A DNA stretch of 64,000 nucleotides from Galbula dea (lineage: Eukaryota; Chordata; Aves; Piciformes; Galbulidae). Below the pieces are notes generated by a model. It did no database searches. It saw only the letters and a program-made list of their open reading frames with translations, and had not been told where the DNA came from. The stretch spans positions 2,791,603 to 2,855,602 of the forward strand of contig VWZX01004666.1 of assembly GCA_013399015.1 (NCBI GenBank), written 5' to 3'. This document shows, one piece after another, positions 51,476 to 64,000 of the stretch (the first letter of the stretch is position 1; the number at the start of each line of letters is the position of its first letter). Both the position numbers and the translations under genes were made by a program.

Positions 51476-53822
51476 TTTTCATGTCATAATCATTGAATCA
51501 TCTTTATATGAAGTCAGAGTAAATTCATATGTAATTTGTAAAGTATGTAAGGAGTTTAATTCAGTAAATTTCAGTGAATCACATGTTGGGAATACTGTAC
51601 CCAGCTCCAGATGACATATACTTCAGAGAAGCTTTAAGGTTTTAAAATCCTTCCACAAGCTAAAGTGATCTCCAGAACCTTTGGAGGGTCGCTCTTCTCT
51701 GGACCTCATGTTCTATGCAAGTGAACATCCTGTCAATATGTATCCCATTTCTTGGGGATTAAACTGCTGTGTTTGATGACTCGGGACTTCCCAAGAGAAC
51801 AACTCAGTCACTTGCTGTGTCTGAAGCAGCTTCTGGTGTCTCAGAGGACATGTCTTCTCCTGTGCAGTGATTCATGACTTCAGAGCAGAAGATCAGCTTT
51901 TTTTTTTCCTTCCCCAAAAAGTTAATTAATAAAACAAATTTCTATTAGTAGGTGTTGAAAGATTTTGGCTTTCCACCTATAGTCCCAAACGCTCCACATT
52001 CCAGGAGAATGAAAAATGGACCTGTGAATAGAAACAGGAGGGAGAAAAAATGGATTGGATGCTGTATATGGCTATAGACACAGTGACTGTCAATTGATAT
52101 GATGGAAGAACATCCTGAAAACAATTTCCTGAAATTGTGTTTGCTAAAACTACGCTACTACAGTAGTCTAATTTCAGAATTAATACATGCAAAGCTAGAG
52201 AGAAATATTGGGGCACAGGGAGTGTCTCAACTTCACACCCCAGCTTCACATTTCCAAATTACTCTTGCAAAAATAAAGGCAGTCACAGAAATACCTCTGT
52301 CGAGACAGCACATCCCTGTTTACGTTTGAATGGCCGATACAAATCTGGAGTCCCCAGCGATCAAAGTGCATGTTCAGAGAGATGAGCCCCACGTTGTTTT
52401 TGAAGTGAGCACAGCACTTTGAAACAAGGATGAAGCAAGAATAAATCAGGATGAAGGATGTGGGGCATTAACTACTTTACATGAAATCCCTAATGGAAGG
52501 ACGCGGCCAGTGTTCCAAAGTTTTCCTTGGAGAGTGCTTGGAAGTTGCATACCAGCTTGTTTGTGGAAAGCTAAACAGTTCCCTATTGTCCTTGATGTGA
52601 AACGCTTCCCAGATAAACACTTTCCCCCTCCATTGAAGAAAAATGATACAGCCTGTCCAGAGCACTAACACAGAGGACTACACTGGGCTGCTGCTCAACT
52701 GTGGCTAAGTTGCTGGTTTCTGCTGGCATTGAGCTTTACTAAAGGCTTTAGTTCGTATACATGCCAGCATCGTTAAGAAAAGGGCAAGTTATTGAGTGAG
52801 ACTGGGATAATCTTCAAGGGTTTAATAAAGCTGTGTGCCCACATCTTTGCGTCTCTGGGTTCATTATACCCCTGGAATGTAAATCCCAAGCCACAGTGGC
52901 TAAACAAGGTTCACATGAATCTCAAATACTTTTGTGGTATTGTCTCCTGATTTCTGAAGGAGAAAGAAAACATTACTAGCTGAAATAAACTCAGATGGTT
53001 CTCTACAAGGAAAGCAGTAACCCTCTGCTGCTGTGGTGAGTTTAGGTTGCCTACATTTGTGGCATTTTAAGTCATTTTAAGGAATTATTCCTAACACTCC
53101 CAGAGTCAAGGCATCATATTTCGGAACAAGGAAGATCCAGAAGTCCCTGCATGAACTCTGGAGAGAAAAAGCTGGTTTCTGAAAGCAACAGTGCTAAGAA
53201 TCAAGGCTGTCAAACACCAAGGTAATACTGGGGTTGTTTTGGTCTAGCTCAGTGGATGGTTTTTCCTCTGCTTCTTAAATCCTGATGGATGCAGATCTGC
53301 AGGACTTTATGTCCTCATCCCTGACTCCAATTTGGGCACATACATGCTTCTGTTGGGTGTCTCCTTCCTTCCTCCATAGTGCCACCCAGGCTGAAGAGCT
53401 CTTTCCAGGAGTCACTGTCATTCCACTTTTGACCTACAGTCAACGGTGTAAGAAATGCACAGACTGGCTTTTTGCCACTATTTTGCCAAAGCAACCTTTG
53501 CTTTGCATTTGTGAGAAAGGAATCATCTTTCTTCCCCTGGAGACATGTGATTTCTTGCTAATATTAAAGACAATTTTGCAGTATATCAAACTTATACCTA
53601 GATTAGTTTTTAGGCTGCAAATAAAACTGGGAAGTGCAACTTCCATTGACATTTAGCAGGCATTGAGGTTTTAAATCCCTGAGGCAATTTTAGAAACATT
53701 CCCCTCAAGGAGGAAGGACAGTTGCCTTGAAAGAAAGCAGAGTTAACAGGGGTTTGGTTTGTTTGTTTTACAAATGCAGCCATGAATTTAGGGCAATTTC
53801 TATGTATTCAAGCATTTGTACT
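51476..53822. other. Noncoding DNA, possibly intergenic
   Basis: No gene is supported. The piece from about 52295 to 52660 keeps CpGs (for example around 52310, 52334 and 52500) and may be a conserved noncoding element. Another AATAAA occurs near 51928. Just before the CR1 fragment there is a short GTTT-rich run at 53748-53768. Confidence 0.5.
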
Positions 53823-54113
53823 GATAGAAATCACAGAGTGGTAGGGGTTGGAAGGGATCTCTGAGGATCACATAGTCCAATCCCCTGCTAAGGCAGGTTC
53901 ACCTAGATCAGGTTGCACAGGATCCATGTGGGTTTTGAAAGTCTCTGGAGGAGGAGGCTCTGGGCAAAAGTTTTCCTTATGTTTAGGAGAAACTTCCCAT
54001 GTTCTGGTTTGTGCCCGTTGCCTCTTGTCTTATCACTGGGTACCACTGAAAAGAGGCTGGCCCCATCCTCTTTACACCCACCCTTTAGATATTTATAAGA
54101 TCCCCTCTCAGTC
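53823..54113 (-). mobile_element. CR1 LINE retrotransposon, truncated 3' end
   Basis: The stretch closely follows the reverse complement of the avian CR1 3' region. It starts with a degenerate copy of the terminal octamer repeat (ATAGAAATCACAGAGTGG), then words such as GGTTGGAAGGGATCT, AGTCCAATCCCCTGCT and CACCTAGATCAGGTTGC. Further on come GTTTGTGCCCGTTGCCTC, CACTGGGTACCACTGAAAAG and CTGGCCCCATCCTCTT. Read this way the element lies on the minus strand, with its 3' end at the left. It is 5' truncated, as most CR1 copies are, and compared with my memory of the consensus lacks a few dozen bases internally (near 53965). The 3' end of ORF2 is not intact. The antisense frame across it (53848-54219) is not a gene. 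This is the main evidence that the genome is avian. Confidence 0.92.
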
Positions 54114-57100
54114 ACAGAGGTCATCTGAGTCTCCTTCCCAGTGCCTGAGACTCACCCTCTCCTCTCACCACTTTCTTGTACAGCTCCTGTGTGGAGCTGC
54201 TTCCAGTGAAAGTAGATGATTTGTATGAGCTTTCTTTTCTGGGCTTAGTGTTGCCTGGTACATGCCTGTTAATCTCATGCTTGAAATATGGAGACATCAC
54301 CTATCTTAGCTTCTGGGGTAGACCACAACAGCAGAAGAAAAAAGTCACAGGCTTTGTATCTGACACCAACATAAATTCAGACAGCATAGCAGAAAATGGG
54401 GTTCCCTAGGGGTCCTTTAGTCTAAGGCAGAATCACTGACCTGTGCTGTGCATACACCACTTACAGTGGAAGGTGATCTGAAACAGAAAGGAGTCCTTGT
54501 TTATTGAAAAGGTAAAGTCCTTACAGGAGAACTAACAAGGAACCATGGTCAGTGTGGTTTAAGAAGCAACGGCAGAAGCTGAATGAAGGTTGCTAGCATA
54601 GAAGATGAACTCTTGCTCCTCCAGACCATTTAAAAATGAAGTGTGTGTTCCAGTGCAGGGCCGTGGTGCAGAGACAACTTCATCCTGTGAGGTTAGTAGG
54701 AGGGTGCGCTCTCTGTGCATGGAGAAGACAGTTCACTTTAATAATGTATACTAAAAGACCCCAACTTTACCAAATTATTCTGAGATATAATAATTCTTAG
54801 AGTGAGAAGAGTGATTTTGAGATAAAAAGCCCTCTGCTAGCAAAGGAATATTGACCTTTCTGTTGTTTGAGCTGAATTACAGCACTGCTTCAGGAGAAGT
54901 CCTAGTTTGGTCGCTTTCAAAGCATTCCAGCTTTGCATAGCAGTAAGAAATAAAGGTGACTGCTAGAACCCATGACAGATGCCAAGCATAGTTTTAATGA
55001 GTCTCTGATGTCCATTAAACTTGTGATGTTACATGCTTTTCAGTAGCAAGGCAGTGCTGCAAATACTAGGCTGTGATACCCTCTCAGTCAACTGGCACTT
55101 AGATAAAACATTTCCAGGCAAACAAACAAATAAACACAGACTAATAAAACATGCATGCACATACAATGGAGGGAGGAGACTTCCTGACTTACTGTGCTCT
55201 GCAACACAGCAGAACAAGTGGTTTTCATTTTTTTTGGTGTTTCACTTACTTGCCATGTGGACTTCTCTTTATGGCTTAACCACTGGTTTTGTGTATCTTT
55301 GTATGTGTGTATAAACAGTTTATGTAGAAGTTGGGTCTGCTCAAGTTTGTGGTAAGATCTATTTGTCATTCATGTTTACAAAGCACCCCTATAGAAGGTT
55401 TCAACCACTGTCAATCCCTAGTCTAATTTTTTTTTTTTCCTTAGCAAATTATATCTTCAAAGATTATATGAAGGGTGCCTTAAGATCTTGATATCTGTCT
55501 GGTCAAGGAAGCCAGATGGCATAATTCTTCCACTGGGCCAGCAGAAAGCTCCTGGTTGCCATGAATGAACATTCCCTCTCATTCCGCCTTTGGAAGATGA
55601 CTGGCACCAGAATTTGTCCCAAGATCCATCGCTCTTGTCCCCCTTTTTTTTCAGCAGTGACCAAAAGTAGGGGACCTAAGTAGACCTCCGTGACTCCAGG
55701 TTGCCAGCACTAACCAGTTAGATATAGAAGAAAGGAATCACTGCCTTTTTGTAGACCCTTTCAATCTGTGTTGGTAACTCCTTGAACCAGGTGAGCCCGA
55801 AAAGGTCTTTGCAACGAAGTCTAAATCAGAGTTCAGGGAGGGAGGTTGCAAAGACTCTCACTTTTGTATGATTGAGGACTGTGTCACTGTATCCTTGTGG
55901 TGCTCTGGCTGCATCTGTCTGTCACTGTCTCCTACCCTTTACTAGTCAGCTTGTTGAGATGGAGCTCTTTAAGTGACTGTGTAGTTTATTTCTAGGATTC
56001 TTAATGTACTAAAAAAGACCCCAAACCAACCAATAGTAGACACTGCAATGAAGGAGTGATATTTTCTGGGGTCAGTACAAGTTTTCCTGTTTTAAGTGGA
56101 GAAGACCTGGGGCTTTGTTGTTTGTAACTAGCCTGTGAGGTTGGCCCGAGTTCATTAAAAATCAGTCTTTTTTGTGGCCTCAGATGCGCCCTAGATATTC
56201 AAGCTATAGTTCAAGGTCTAATCTCATGGGTTTCAATTAATAACCAGAAAATGAGACTATAAAACCTTTTCTTCCTTAAAATTTCATGTGCAATATTCAT
56301 GTTTCATTAATGAAGAATTTTAGTGAAAGATTGATTTGCCAGACAGAAATAAGTATTTGATGCAAGCAGTTTCATCAGGATGTGGTAATACAGAGAGGGA
56401 GCTGAGGTGAAACCAAGCTTGTATGGAGAGAGATCTTATGTGAAGTCCCTTTACATTAGACTTCTTAAAGCAAGTGAAGTTTGGAGGAAGAACTTTTCTG
56501 CCTTCATCCTGTTTCAAGGGTTCTGTCCATTGCAGCAGAGTAAAAATGCGCATGGCATTTTCTGAATAGGGTTTCAGGCAACCCTTTTGTTCTTTTCTTG
56601 GAAACACTCAGGCTCTGTGATAAACACAGTGCAAATGGTCTATAACAGTATTTTGGACAAAGGCAGACAGGCTCTGTGTTCCTTTTTTTAGCTCAGCAGC
56701 CATCAATGGCTAAGCAGGCCAGATGTTTTGCAGTGGTAGGCAGAGAGAGGAAAAGTGGATTCAGTGTAAGAGAGATGGAGGTTCTCCTGCCAGCATGGTC
56801 TTCTTCCGGCTCTTCAGTTCCACACTTCAGTCTGCTGCTCAGTTTAAGTGTCCCGTGTCTCTCTTCTTCTAGCGATAGCAGCTACTTATATGCCTACGTT
56901 ATCTGTTGTCTTGCAATGATAAGAGCCTGGACTGAACAAGGTACTTAAGGAAAACAAGTTGCTGGGCTTGTACAGATTTGTGATTCATCCAATATCTCAT
57001 CTGTGCCAGGGCTCAGCTTCAAGAGCATCAGAGGGAAGTGCAGGAAACAGTGCCAGGTATCCATTGAATAATCTGTCCTCTTTAATTTAAGTCCAGAGTC

Positions 57101-60100
57101 TTACACTACTTTCACCAAAGTCACTGAAAATGTAGTCCCTCAAAATAGACATTTGGTACCTTGCTCAGTTGATATCTCTGTAGAGAGTTTATTTTTAAGA
57201 TGTGATGGAAAATCTGGATATCTGCAGATGTGTATTCTCTCCAGAGGATTCAGCACACAAGGGAAACCAATTCCCTAAGGAGACAATCTGGGAGCAGAAT
57301 TCAATTTGGATTGTACATAAGTAAGATACAACAGTTGTGTGTTATCTGTAATTCTACAGAGGAATCAAAACTGAGCAGCCTGTTTGGGGGACTTTTTGTC
57401 AATCAGCTTCTTAATCTTGAAACCTGTCTGGATGGCAACTACTGGGATGGAACAAATGCATCCTCACTTTCTTTTTTGTGCTTAAACTGAGGTCAGGAAT
57501 GGTTTGGGAATAACGTCACTTGAGGAGAGAATGGTTTTGCAACTGAGTTAACAAATCTGCCTTTACACATGGCTATACAGCTTCCAAAAGCTGAGGCAGA
57601 CTAGAGAGGAGAAGACAGCCATAGGCATCAGGAGCTCCTCTGAGATGTGGCATTTGGTTCCTGTTGTCCAGTCTCTCAGATACTATCCAAACCACCATAA
57701 ATACTCTGTAGAATCAGAACTGGGCCAAAGCCTGAACCCAATCCAAAACTTTGGAAATGTCACAAGTAGACCTGCAAAAATTTGCTATTTCAGATTGTGC
57801 CAAACTGAAAAGGAATTTTCTGCTTTGCAGAAACTGTGGAATGATGGAAGTTAATTTTCAGCACCTGAAAAATCTGCTGTGTATAGTTAATATGACATCA
57901 CCTCAAAGTAAAATAGAAAGATCCTAGAGTTTATAAAGAAGAAGCTGAGATTACACTGCTCAGTAATAAGTCCACAATTTTTCTTTACTAAAGCAATAGA
58001 TACATGTTTATTAAAAAGTTATTAAAATGAAAGAGTAGTGTATTTATTCTTATTGCTTCTGGTTTCCAAGCAATAACAGAAAAAAATATGGGGAATAAAG
58101 GTTGAAAATACTCCAGTTCAATAAAAATGCAACCTTAAAATCTTCTTTTTGTGGTGCAATACCATCACTTTATATTCATCAGACAGCCTGTGTATTCTTG
58201 GCAGATTTGGACAGAAGTCAGGATTTCCATTACAGAGGTAATGCTGTTACTCCAGTGTTTCTCTCTATCCAAAATCAGGGAGGAAAAGCAGAAATATCGA
58301 AAATTCATTGTGAAGTCAACACTCAAAAACTTTAGTAGAAGACACTGAAACTTTCTGGTTAATTAATATGTGGCAAGTCTTTCAGTGGTGCATAGACATA
58401 CAGTTTGAATGTGAAGCCATTTCTCTCCTCTGTGAACCAGACTTCCAGAATGAATCACATGTCCCAGGACAGCTGCATAGCTAGATGCTCCCATGTTGAA
58501 TCAGGATGGTTGAGCAGAAAAGAACCCATCTTGATCTCTGGTAGATATTCTTTCCAAAGACCTTTAAATACAGCTTCCATAAGACAGTGAGGCACCAAAG
58601 GTGGCTGTATTATCAGTATTTTGCTTAAGCAAACTACCCAGATGGAAATAGTTCTGCACTAAATTGGCATGATAATAGTAAGACAGTGAAGATTTAGGGA
58701 AGAGTCTGAAGTGAGGCTTTGAGTGCCATGAGCAGAGAAGGTTCTTATTTGCTATTAATGTAGCAGATGGAGGCAGGACTGGAGAGTCAACCCATCCTTC
58801 CTCTATAGGCACAGCCCATCCTCTGAGGCTGGAGTGTGTAGCTTACACATTTTACACTGAAGATGTACAAACAAAGGATTTTTCAGTTCAAGAATTGAAC
58901 TAGAAAGTTAAAGGCAAATAAGTTCAGAGCAATTTTAGGTGGAACATTTTGAGGACAGTTTTGAAGGCAAGGCTTGGCGTTTATTTTTGGGGATTTTTTT
59001 GGTCATATTTATTTACTAGTTGGGGTTTTATTTTTAATTGAGATCAATTTTTAACAAAAAGAGGCCACTTTGGAACATTTAATTCTCTGAAAACAGACAA
59101 TAAAAAAAATAAAAGCTTTGTTCAGAAAGTGCTTCAAATGAAACATTTGAGTTTTATGAACTAATTCACAGGAAAATGTGGAAATAGTGTATTACAGATG
59201 TTTCAGCTGTCCTCTCTTTTTTCAGCAAAACCAACCACTTCAACTGCAGAAAGCTTGTCTTTTCTCTTTTGTGCCCTGGGTCAGCTCCACTTTTAATGCA
59301 ATGGAATAGATCGCAGAAGATTTACTCAGTTCTCTTATTTTGTAGTTTCTCATACTGGGAAGGGAAACATCACCATCCAATGGAATATCTTGTCCTCACA
59401 AGCTTTTCTCATCATTTACACACACAGCTGGGGGTTTGCATATATATGGGTATAGTGAAGACCAAATTCCCTTTCTAACTAAGGCCACAGTTCTTGAACA
59501 GTAGTAATTCTTCCCAGAGGGATAGTCTGACTAGGATTCTGAGTCCAGAGATACCATCCAAGTTTGAGGTGGACTGTAATCTAATTTAATTGCTTCACCT
59601 AATTTAATTGCTCATCAGATGTAGTTGACTCTGGTGCAAAAATGAAAAAACAAGTTTGTTTCCAAATTCTTTTAATAAATGGAAATGCTTTAACTTAAGT
59701 GTACAGGCCTAAGGCAACCACATCCTAAATAAAATAACTTCATTATAATTAAGCTAATTGAGTGGGTGCATAATCAGGGATTTCATAGGTATTTTCTTCT
59801 GCTGTTTCTTGAGCCCAAATTCATCCTGAAGAACTTACCTGAAGCAGCTCAGATAAGTTAAGTATGGGGAGAATCTAACTTTCTGGTCTCCTCTTTGGAG
59901 TTACTCTTTTTTTGCAGTAAAAAAACCTACATATAGATATATGTGCTTTCATTTTGAAGGAGATAAGTTCTATGGTGGTAGGCACTGGTGTCACATGGTT
60001 ATGTGAGAGACTGTGGTCTAAATCCATACCTTTCATCACTAGTAAGAGGCCCTATAAGCTATGCTAGAGTGGGGTAGGATTTCTGCCTGATTTTTTCTTC

Positions 60101-63100
60101 CTTTGTTTGGTGCTGTCCAAGAGCTTTGAAAATCTGAGTTTCATCCTAGCATAGAAGAGAAAAAGAATGTAAAACCTTTTGTGGCATAGGACATTTTGGT
60201 GCCTGTCTCTTGAGTGTGCATGACTGCTCTTTCTGAGAGATGCATAAAGAAAAAAAAACCCAAGCAGGAGATGTCTCTGTGGCAAGGGGAGTTAGGACAT
60301 GTGAGAGGGATTGACAGATTCCTGCTTTGACAAAGAGTCCCAAACTGGAATTTATGAGAACCCATCTGTAATAAAATGCTCTTACCTTGGTGTCTGGCTG
60401 TCATCTGGGTACATCCCAAGGACAGTGGCATAAGGATAAACTGCCACATCACACATTCCTTCCTGTCACCGCAGCTTCTCTCTTCGATGAAACAAAATCT
60501 TTCCTCATGTGGCAGTTCTGAAAACGGAAGCAAGAAAACCTCAGTGATGTTGCTGTGCTTGGAAGTGCTGCAAAGCATGGCAGTCTTCTGAGCAAAACTT
60601 TTTCAAGCTCAAGCTACAAAGACAGGGTGCAAATAACAAAGTGGCAAACTTGCATTTCAGAAGATTCTGCACATATCTGAGGGAACAGAAACCTTACTGC
60701 AAGAATACTGAAAAAAATAGGTTAATTGTTTACTCGTGTAGATGATGTATATGGTCAGCAAAGGCATGTCCTCTCTCAAGAGCTAAAGCAAGGACAAATT
60801 CTTGGCCCTGCTGAAGCCCATGGGAGGCTTGATGGGACTCATTGCAAATGTTACTAGCAGTACTCCAGTAGGGTCAGTGGGCAGAGGCATTAGTGGGGTC
60901 TGCCCTGGCTGATGCTCTTCTCACACAATTGGTAATGAATTAGTGGCTGAGAAAAATCACTGTTGGTGGGGACAAGGTGTGGTGCAAGGTATGGCGTTAA
61001 CACCACACAGCAGGAGCAAAACATGGATGCTCTGGTTCACCCTAGAGAGGAGGTTATGAAGCCTGGAGATGGTCACAGCCCTCTGAGCTGCAGAAATTGG
61101 ATACCTGGTGCAAGAGATAGGAAAATACCTGCCTGGGGAGGGAGAAAGTCATGGCCAAGCTGCCAGGTGGCTTGGGGTTGAATGAAAATGAGACCCAGGC
61201 AATTTTAAGCCTGGGAATTATGAGAAGAAGCTATTACAGGACTTTGTGATGTTCATGTCATTATTCTGACCAGATCCACTCAGTAACACAAGCAAATCCT
61301 AATGATGAGTCAACTTTCTATTGTCAGTGCCAGCAGAGAGCAACATTAGAGACCACAAGGCAGAGAGAGAAATGCTGAGATAGCCTAATGGAGTACATAG
61401 CTCAGCCTAAACTGCTTGCATGTTTTGTTTTGCTCTTTTAATTATTGAAAAGAATTAGAAAAGAATGGCAGATTTCACCAGAAGTGACACAAAACCACAA
61501 CAGTCTTTGTCTGTGGATTAAGTGTTTTCAAGAAAGAGCAAGAATAAATGTTTTCCTGTTTTCACTCTGTTTCTATACCTTAGGAGTAAGCCATGTAGGA
61601 AGTTTGCTGAGACTTCCAAGTTTTCTTATTTGGACTCTGTCATTTTAGAGAATTTGTTTTGGAGAACTGTGCATCCCAGGGAAGGAAATTAAGGTCAGAG
61701 ATGAGAAAAGCCCACCTAAGGGCCTGAAATACTTCTAGTTTCTCAAAGACCACCCTGTGTGGTCATAGATTTAAAAATGGGTGGAACCTCTAAGCCTGGA
61801 GTTGTATCAAGTTATTCATGAAAAATCTCTGAGATCTTTGTGTGGACCAAGACATTTGGGTGGTACTTTCTCACTTCTTCTTCAGAAGAGGCACGGTGGC
61901 CTCACAAACTGAAAACTAGCCCTGCTTTTTCTCTGGCTTCAAAACTAAAACTATGTATCTTGAAAAGCTGTCTCAGCAATAGTGAAGGAGTGGAAAAAAA
62001 TGTATTATATCCCCATGGTTTCATACAATGCAGCTGTGCTAACAGAGTGCATTGAGACTGAGACCAAAGAAAAGGCACGAAATAGTCCATGAAACGATCA
62101 GCTGAATCTAACAGCAAAGCTTGTTGCAACGGGGTGATCTATTATCCAGGTATTCTATTGCAGAAGGGAGTTTTTTGACCTTTTTCTCTTTTTAGGGGGA
62201 AAAAGATCCAGATTATTAATAAAACCAAGCCATTTGTATTAATATTTTTTTTTACTGAAATCAATAGGAAAGTTATCTTCTGATAGGAAGTCTGTCTTTG
62301 AATTACAGTCTTTAAAGATTCTTACAATGTGTTTGGATTAAATATTGATATTCTGTGGGATTAAAATTTATTTTACTTCTGGTTGAATATCTGTAGGATG
62401 ATGATCAGATTTATAAAGAATCTGGTCTCTAGATTTATTAACTGAATAAAAATCAATTAATAATAAATCAGTTTCAAAACAACTTTTTTGAAAGAAACAA
62501 GCATGCATAAACATAGAGCCTTCAACAGTCCCTCCTAGGTGTTGAGGTAATTAGTAGTAGTATAGGAATAATGGAGCAAGTATTGAGCAAATGTAATATG
62601 CCACAGTGGAGCTATTCCCACTGTGTCAATTCTAAAGTACAAGTGGTTAGTTTATAACCCTCTTTAGGTTACAACATTTTAATGTTTCTTCAGTGTTTAT
62701 TTATTCTCTTCCCAAAGAATGTTCCAAAATACCCAGTTTATAACCTGTGGCTCATGTGATGGTAGTGGAAACAATTAAGGTAGAAGCTTTCAAAGCCACC
62801 ACTGGGATTTTGATGCCCAAACTCATTAATTTTAATAAGAAGAGAGCTGCCAGTCGTCTTAAATGGTTTCTAAAATCTCAACCCATAAAAACACCTCTCT
62901 ACTGGTTCCAGTTTAGTAGGAGCTCAGAGCAAGGTAAACATGTGTAACAAAATAGTAGGTGTTAAAAGGTGGAAAGTATGTATTCAGATATCTCTAAAAG
63001 CATTCAAGAAACCAAATGGTGGCCCCAGCCTTGAGCTGGCAGATGTGACCTGGTGTAGGGGCTGCATCTCAGGGAACTACTGACTGATCAGAACATGAGG

Positions 63101-63245
63101 GATGGCTTTTGTGGCAAGGAGAAGTCAATGAAAACAGAAATCTTGGCAACAGCTCAGTTTCAGCTGTGATGATCACATCATCTACTTTGGGCTTTCACAT
63201 CTGCTCCATGCCCTTGACACCTTAACATGTTTCTGCCCCTCACAG
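54114..63245. other. Noncoding DNA with no supported gene
   Basis: Simple features only: a T12 run at 55427-55438 followed by CCTTAG, a good decoy or real acceptor with a 40-codon open frame after it; and an 18-base near-perfect tandem duplication at 59581-59616. No transposon body, RNA gene or paired splice sites are recognised. Frames at 56676-56948 and 60141-60578 have no family resemblance. Confidence 0.55.
59581..59616. repeat. Two-copy 18-base tandem duplication
   Basis: CTAATTTAATTGCTTCAC (59581-59598) is followed directly by CTAATTTAATTGCTCATC (59599-59616). The first fourteen bases are identical and the differences lie at the end. This is probably a replication-slippage duplication. 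The TAATT words are homeodomain-like, but nothing more can be said. Confidence 0.7.
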
Positions 63246-64000
63246 CCTTGTGGCCAGGATAGTGCTCTTCTCCTCAGCGCGCAGATGGATGATTTTGTTG
63301 CAGGAAAACATGCATGAATTCACACCACACAGTGGAGAGCAGAGGTATGTAGAGCAGTACCAGAGCAAGCTGTCTTTAGCCAATGACAGCCAGCTTGTAT
63401 TCCCGTTGCTTTGTTGTAAGTGCAGCAGAGAATGAGCCTGGGGCTTTACTGCCAGCCGTTGGTGCCTGCTGCCACCGCAGTAACCCACATGGTGTTTGCA
63501 GAAGCTTGGACCAGGTCCTTCCTGCCTGCCTTACCCATCCTATCCAAGCTCACACCATGTTATCTTCCAAGCTGCTAAATGGCAGCATTTTCATATTGAT
63601 ATTTCACTCATTCACCATCACAGTTGCACACAAATTAAGAACTGTCAGCAGTGGCCTGACATACCCACTTCATGCAAACCTACGAGAGCCTTTCCTGTTG
63701 CTGAGTCTGGAGATGACTTTGTTTCAGGCATAAGCCTATGTCACAACCTAAGAAGTCTTGAAGGCTTTGGAGATAATCAAGATCTCTCAAAGAAAATTGC
63801 TGCTCTGATGAAAATTCGTCCTCAACATGAATCACGGAAGAAAGTCTTACTGGAGAAGAAAAAAATCCAGAACCAGCAGATTTCTCTGTGATGTAAAATA
63901 GACCGTGGAGTTGGTATGAATGAATTTGAAAAGGACTCATTGAGAGTCTGAATGCCAGGAAAAATGAGAGATTTTCTTGTGTCTTTTACTAATGAAAGAA

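Noticed and set aside
53848..54219. 123-codon + strand frame with a start codon
   Set aside because: It is the antisense of the CR1 fragment and does not correspond to the retrotransposon protein.

Overview
This window reads as vertebrate nuclear DNA, almost certainly from a bird. It is AT-leaning and CpG-poor, contains no gene-dense stretch, and is full of poly-A/T runs and short microsatellites. It also carries one clear fragment of a CR1 LINE retrotransposon (53823-54113), whose sequence closely resembles avian CR1 3' ends. There are no bacterial-style operons, CRISPR arrays, or rRNA or tRNA genes. Nearly all open frames of 60-200 codons look like chance ORFs in intronic or intergenic DNA; several are produced by low-complexity sequence or by the antisense of the CR1.

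The best-supported gene content is on the + strand. An internal exon at 43343-43433 has a good acceptor, a consensus gtaagc donor, one open frame and a protein-like translation. A likely terminal coding exon at 50620-50677 lies behind a long pyrimidine tract, has the matching splice phase and ends in TAG. Joined, they encode about 48 C-terminal residues of a protein I do not recognise. A polyadenylation signal lies about 780 bases after the stop. If the model is right, much or all of 1-43342 is intron of this gene, and the DNA after about 51475 is intergenic or belongs to alternative 3' ends. Weaker candidate exons lie at 12773-12932, 55445 onward, 63246-63344 and 63728-63891.

Two sequence devices in the presumed intron stand out. 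One is a textbook recursive-splicing (ratchet) motif at 17617-17642, a run of 17 T followed by CAG|GTAAAG, with an 18-nt microexon-like unit 180 bases downstream. The other is a compact promoter-like array of three CCAAT boxes and a TATATAA box at 19480-19573, possibly the U3 of an old LTR. Short alternating purine-pyrimidine tracts at 8-30, 29861-29885 and 38671-38690 could form Z-DNA. Several blocks that keep CpGs and homeodomain-like words may be conserved noncoding elements, but that cannot be tested from one sequence.

Layout: 1-12772, intron-like with two low-complexity patches; 12773-20776, the weak exon candidate, ratchet motif, microexon-like unit and promoter-like array; 20777-43342, intron-like with Z-DNA tracts and an A/C-rich block; 43343-51475, the two exons, their intron and the presumed 3'UTR; 51476-64000, CR1 fragment, otherwise featureless apart from weak exon candidates near the right end.
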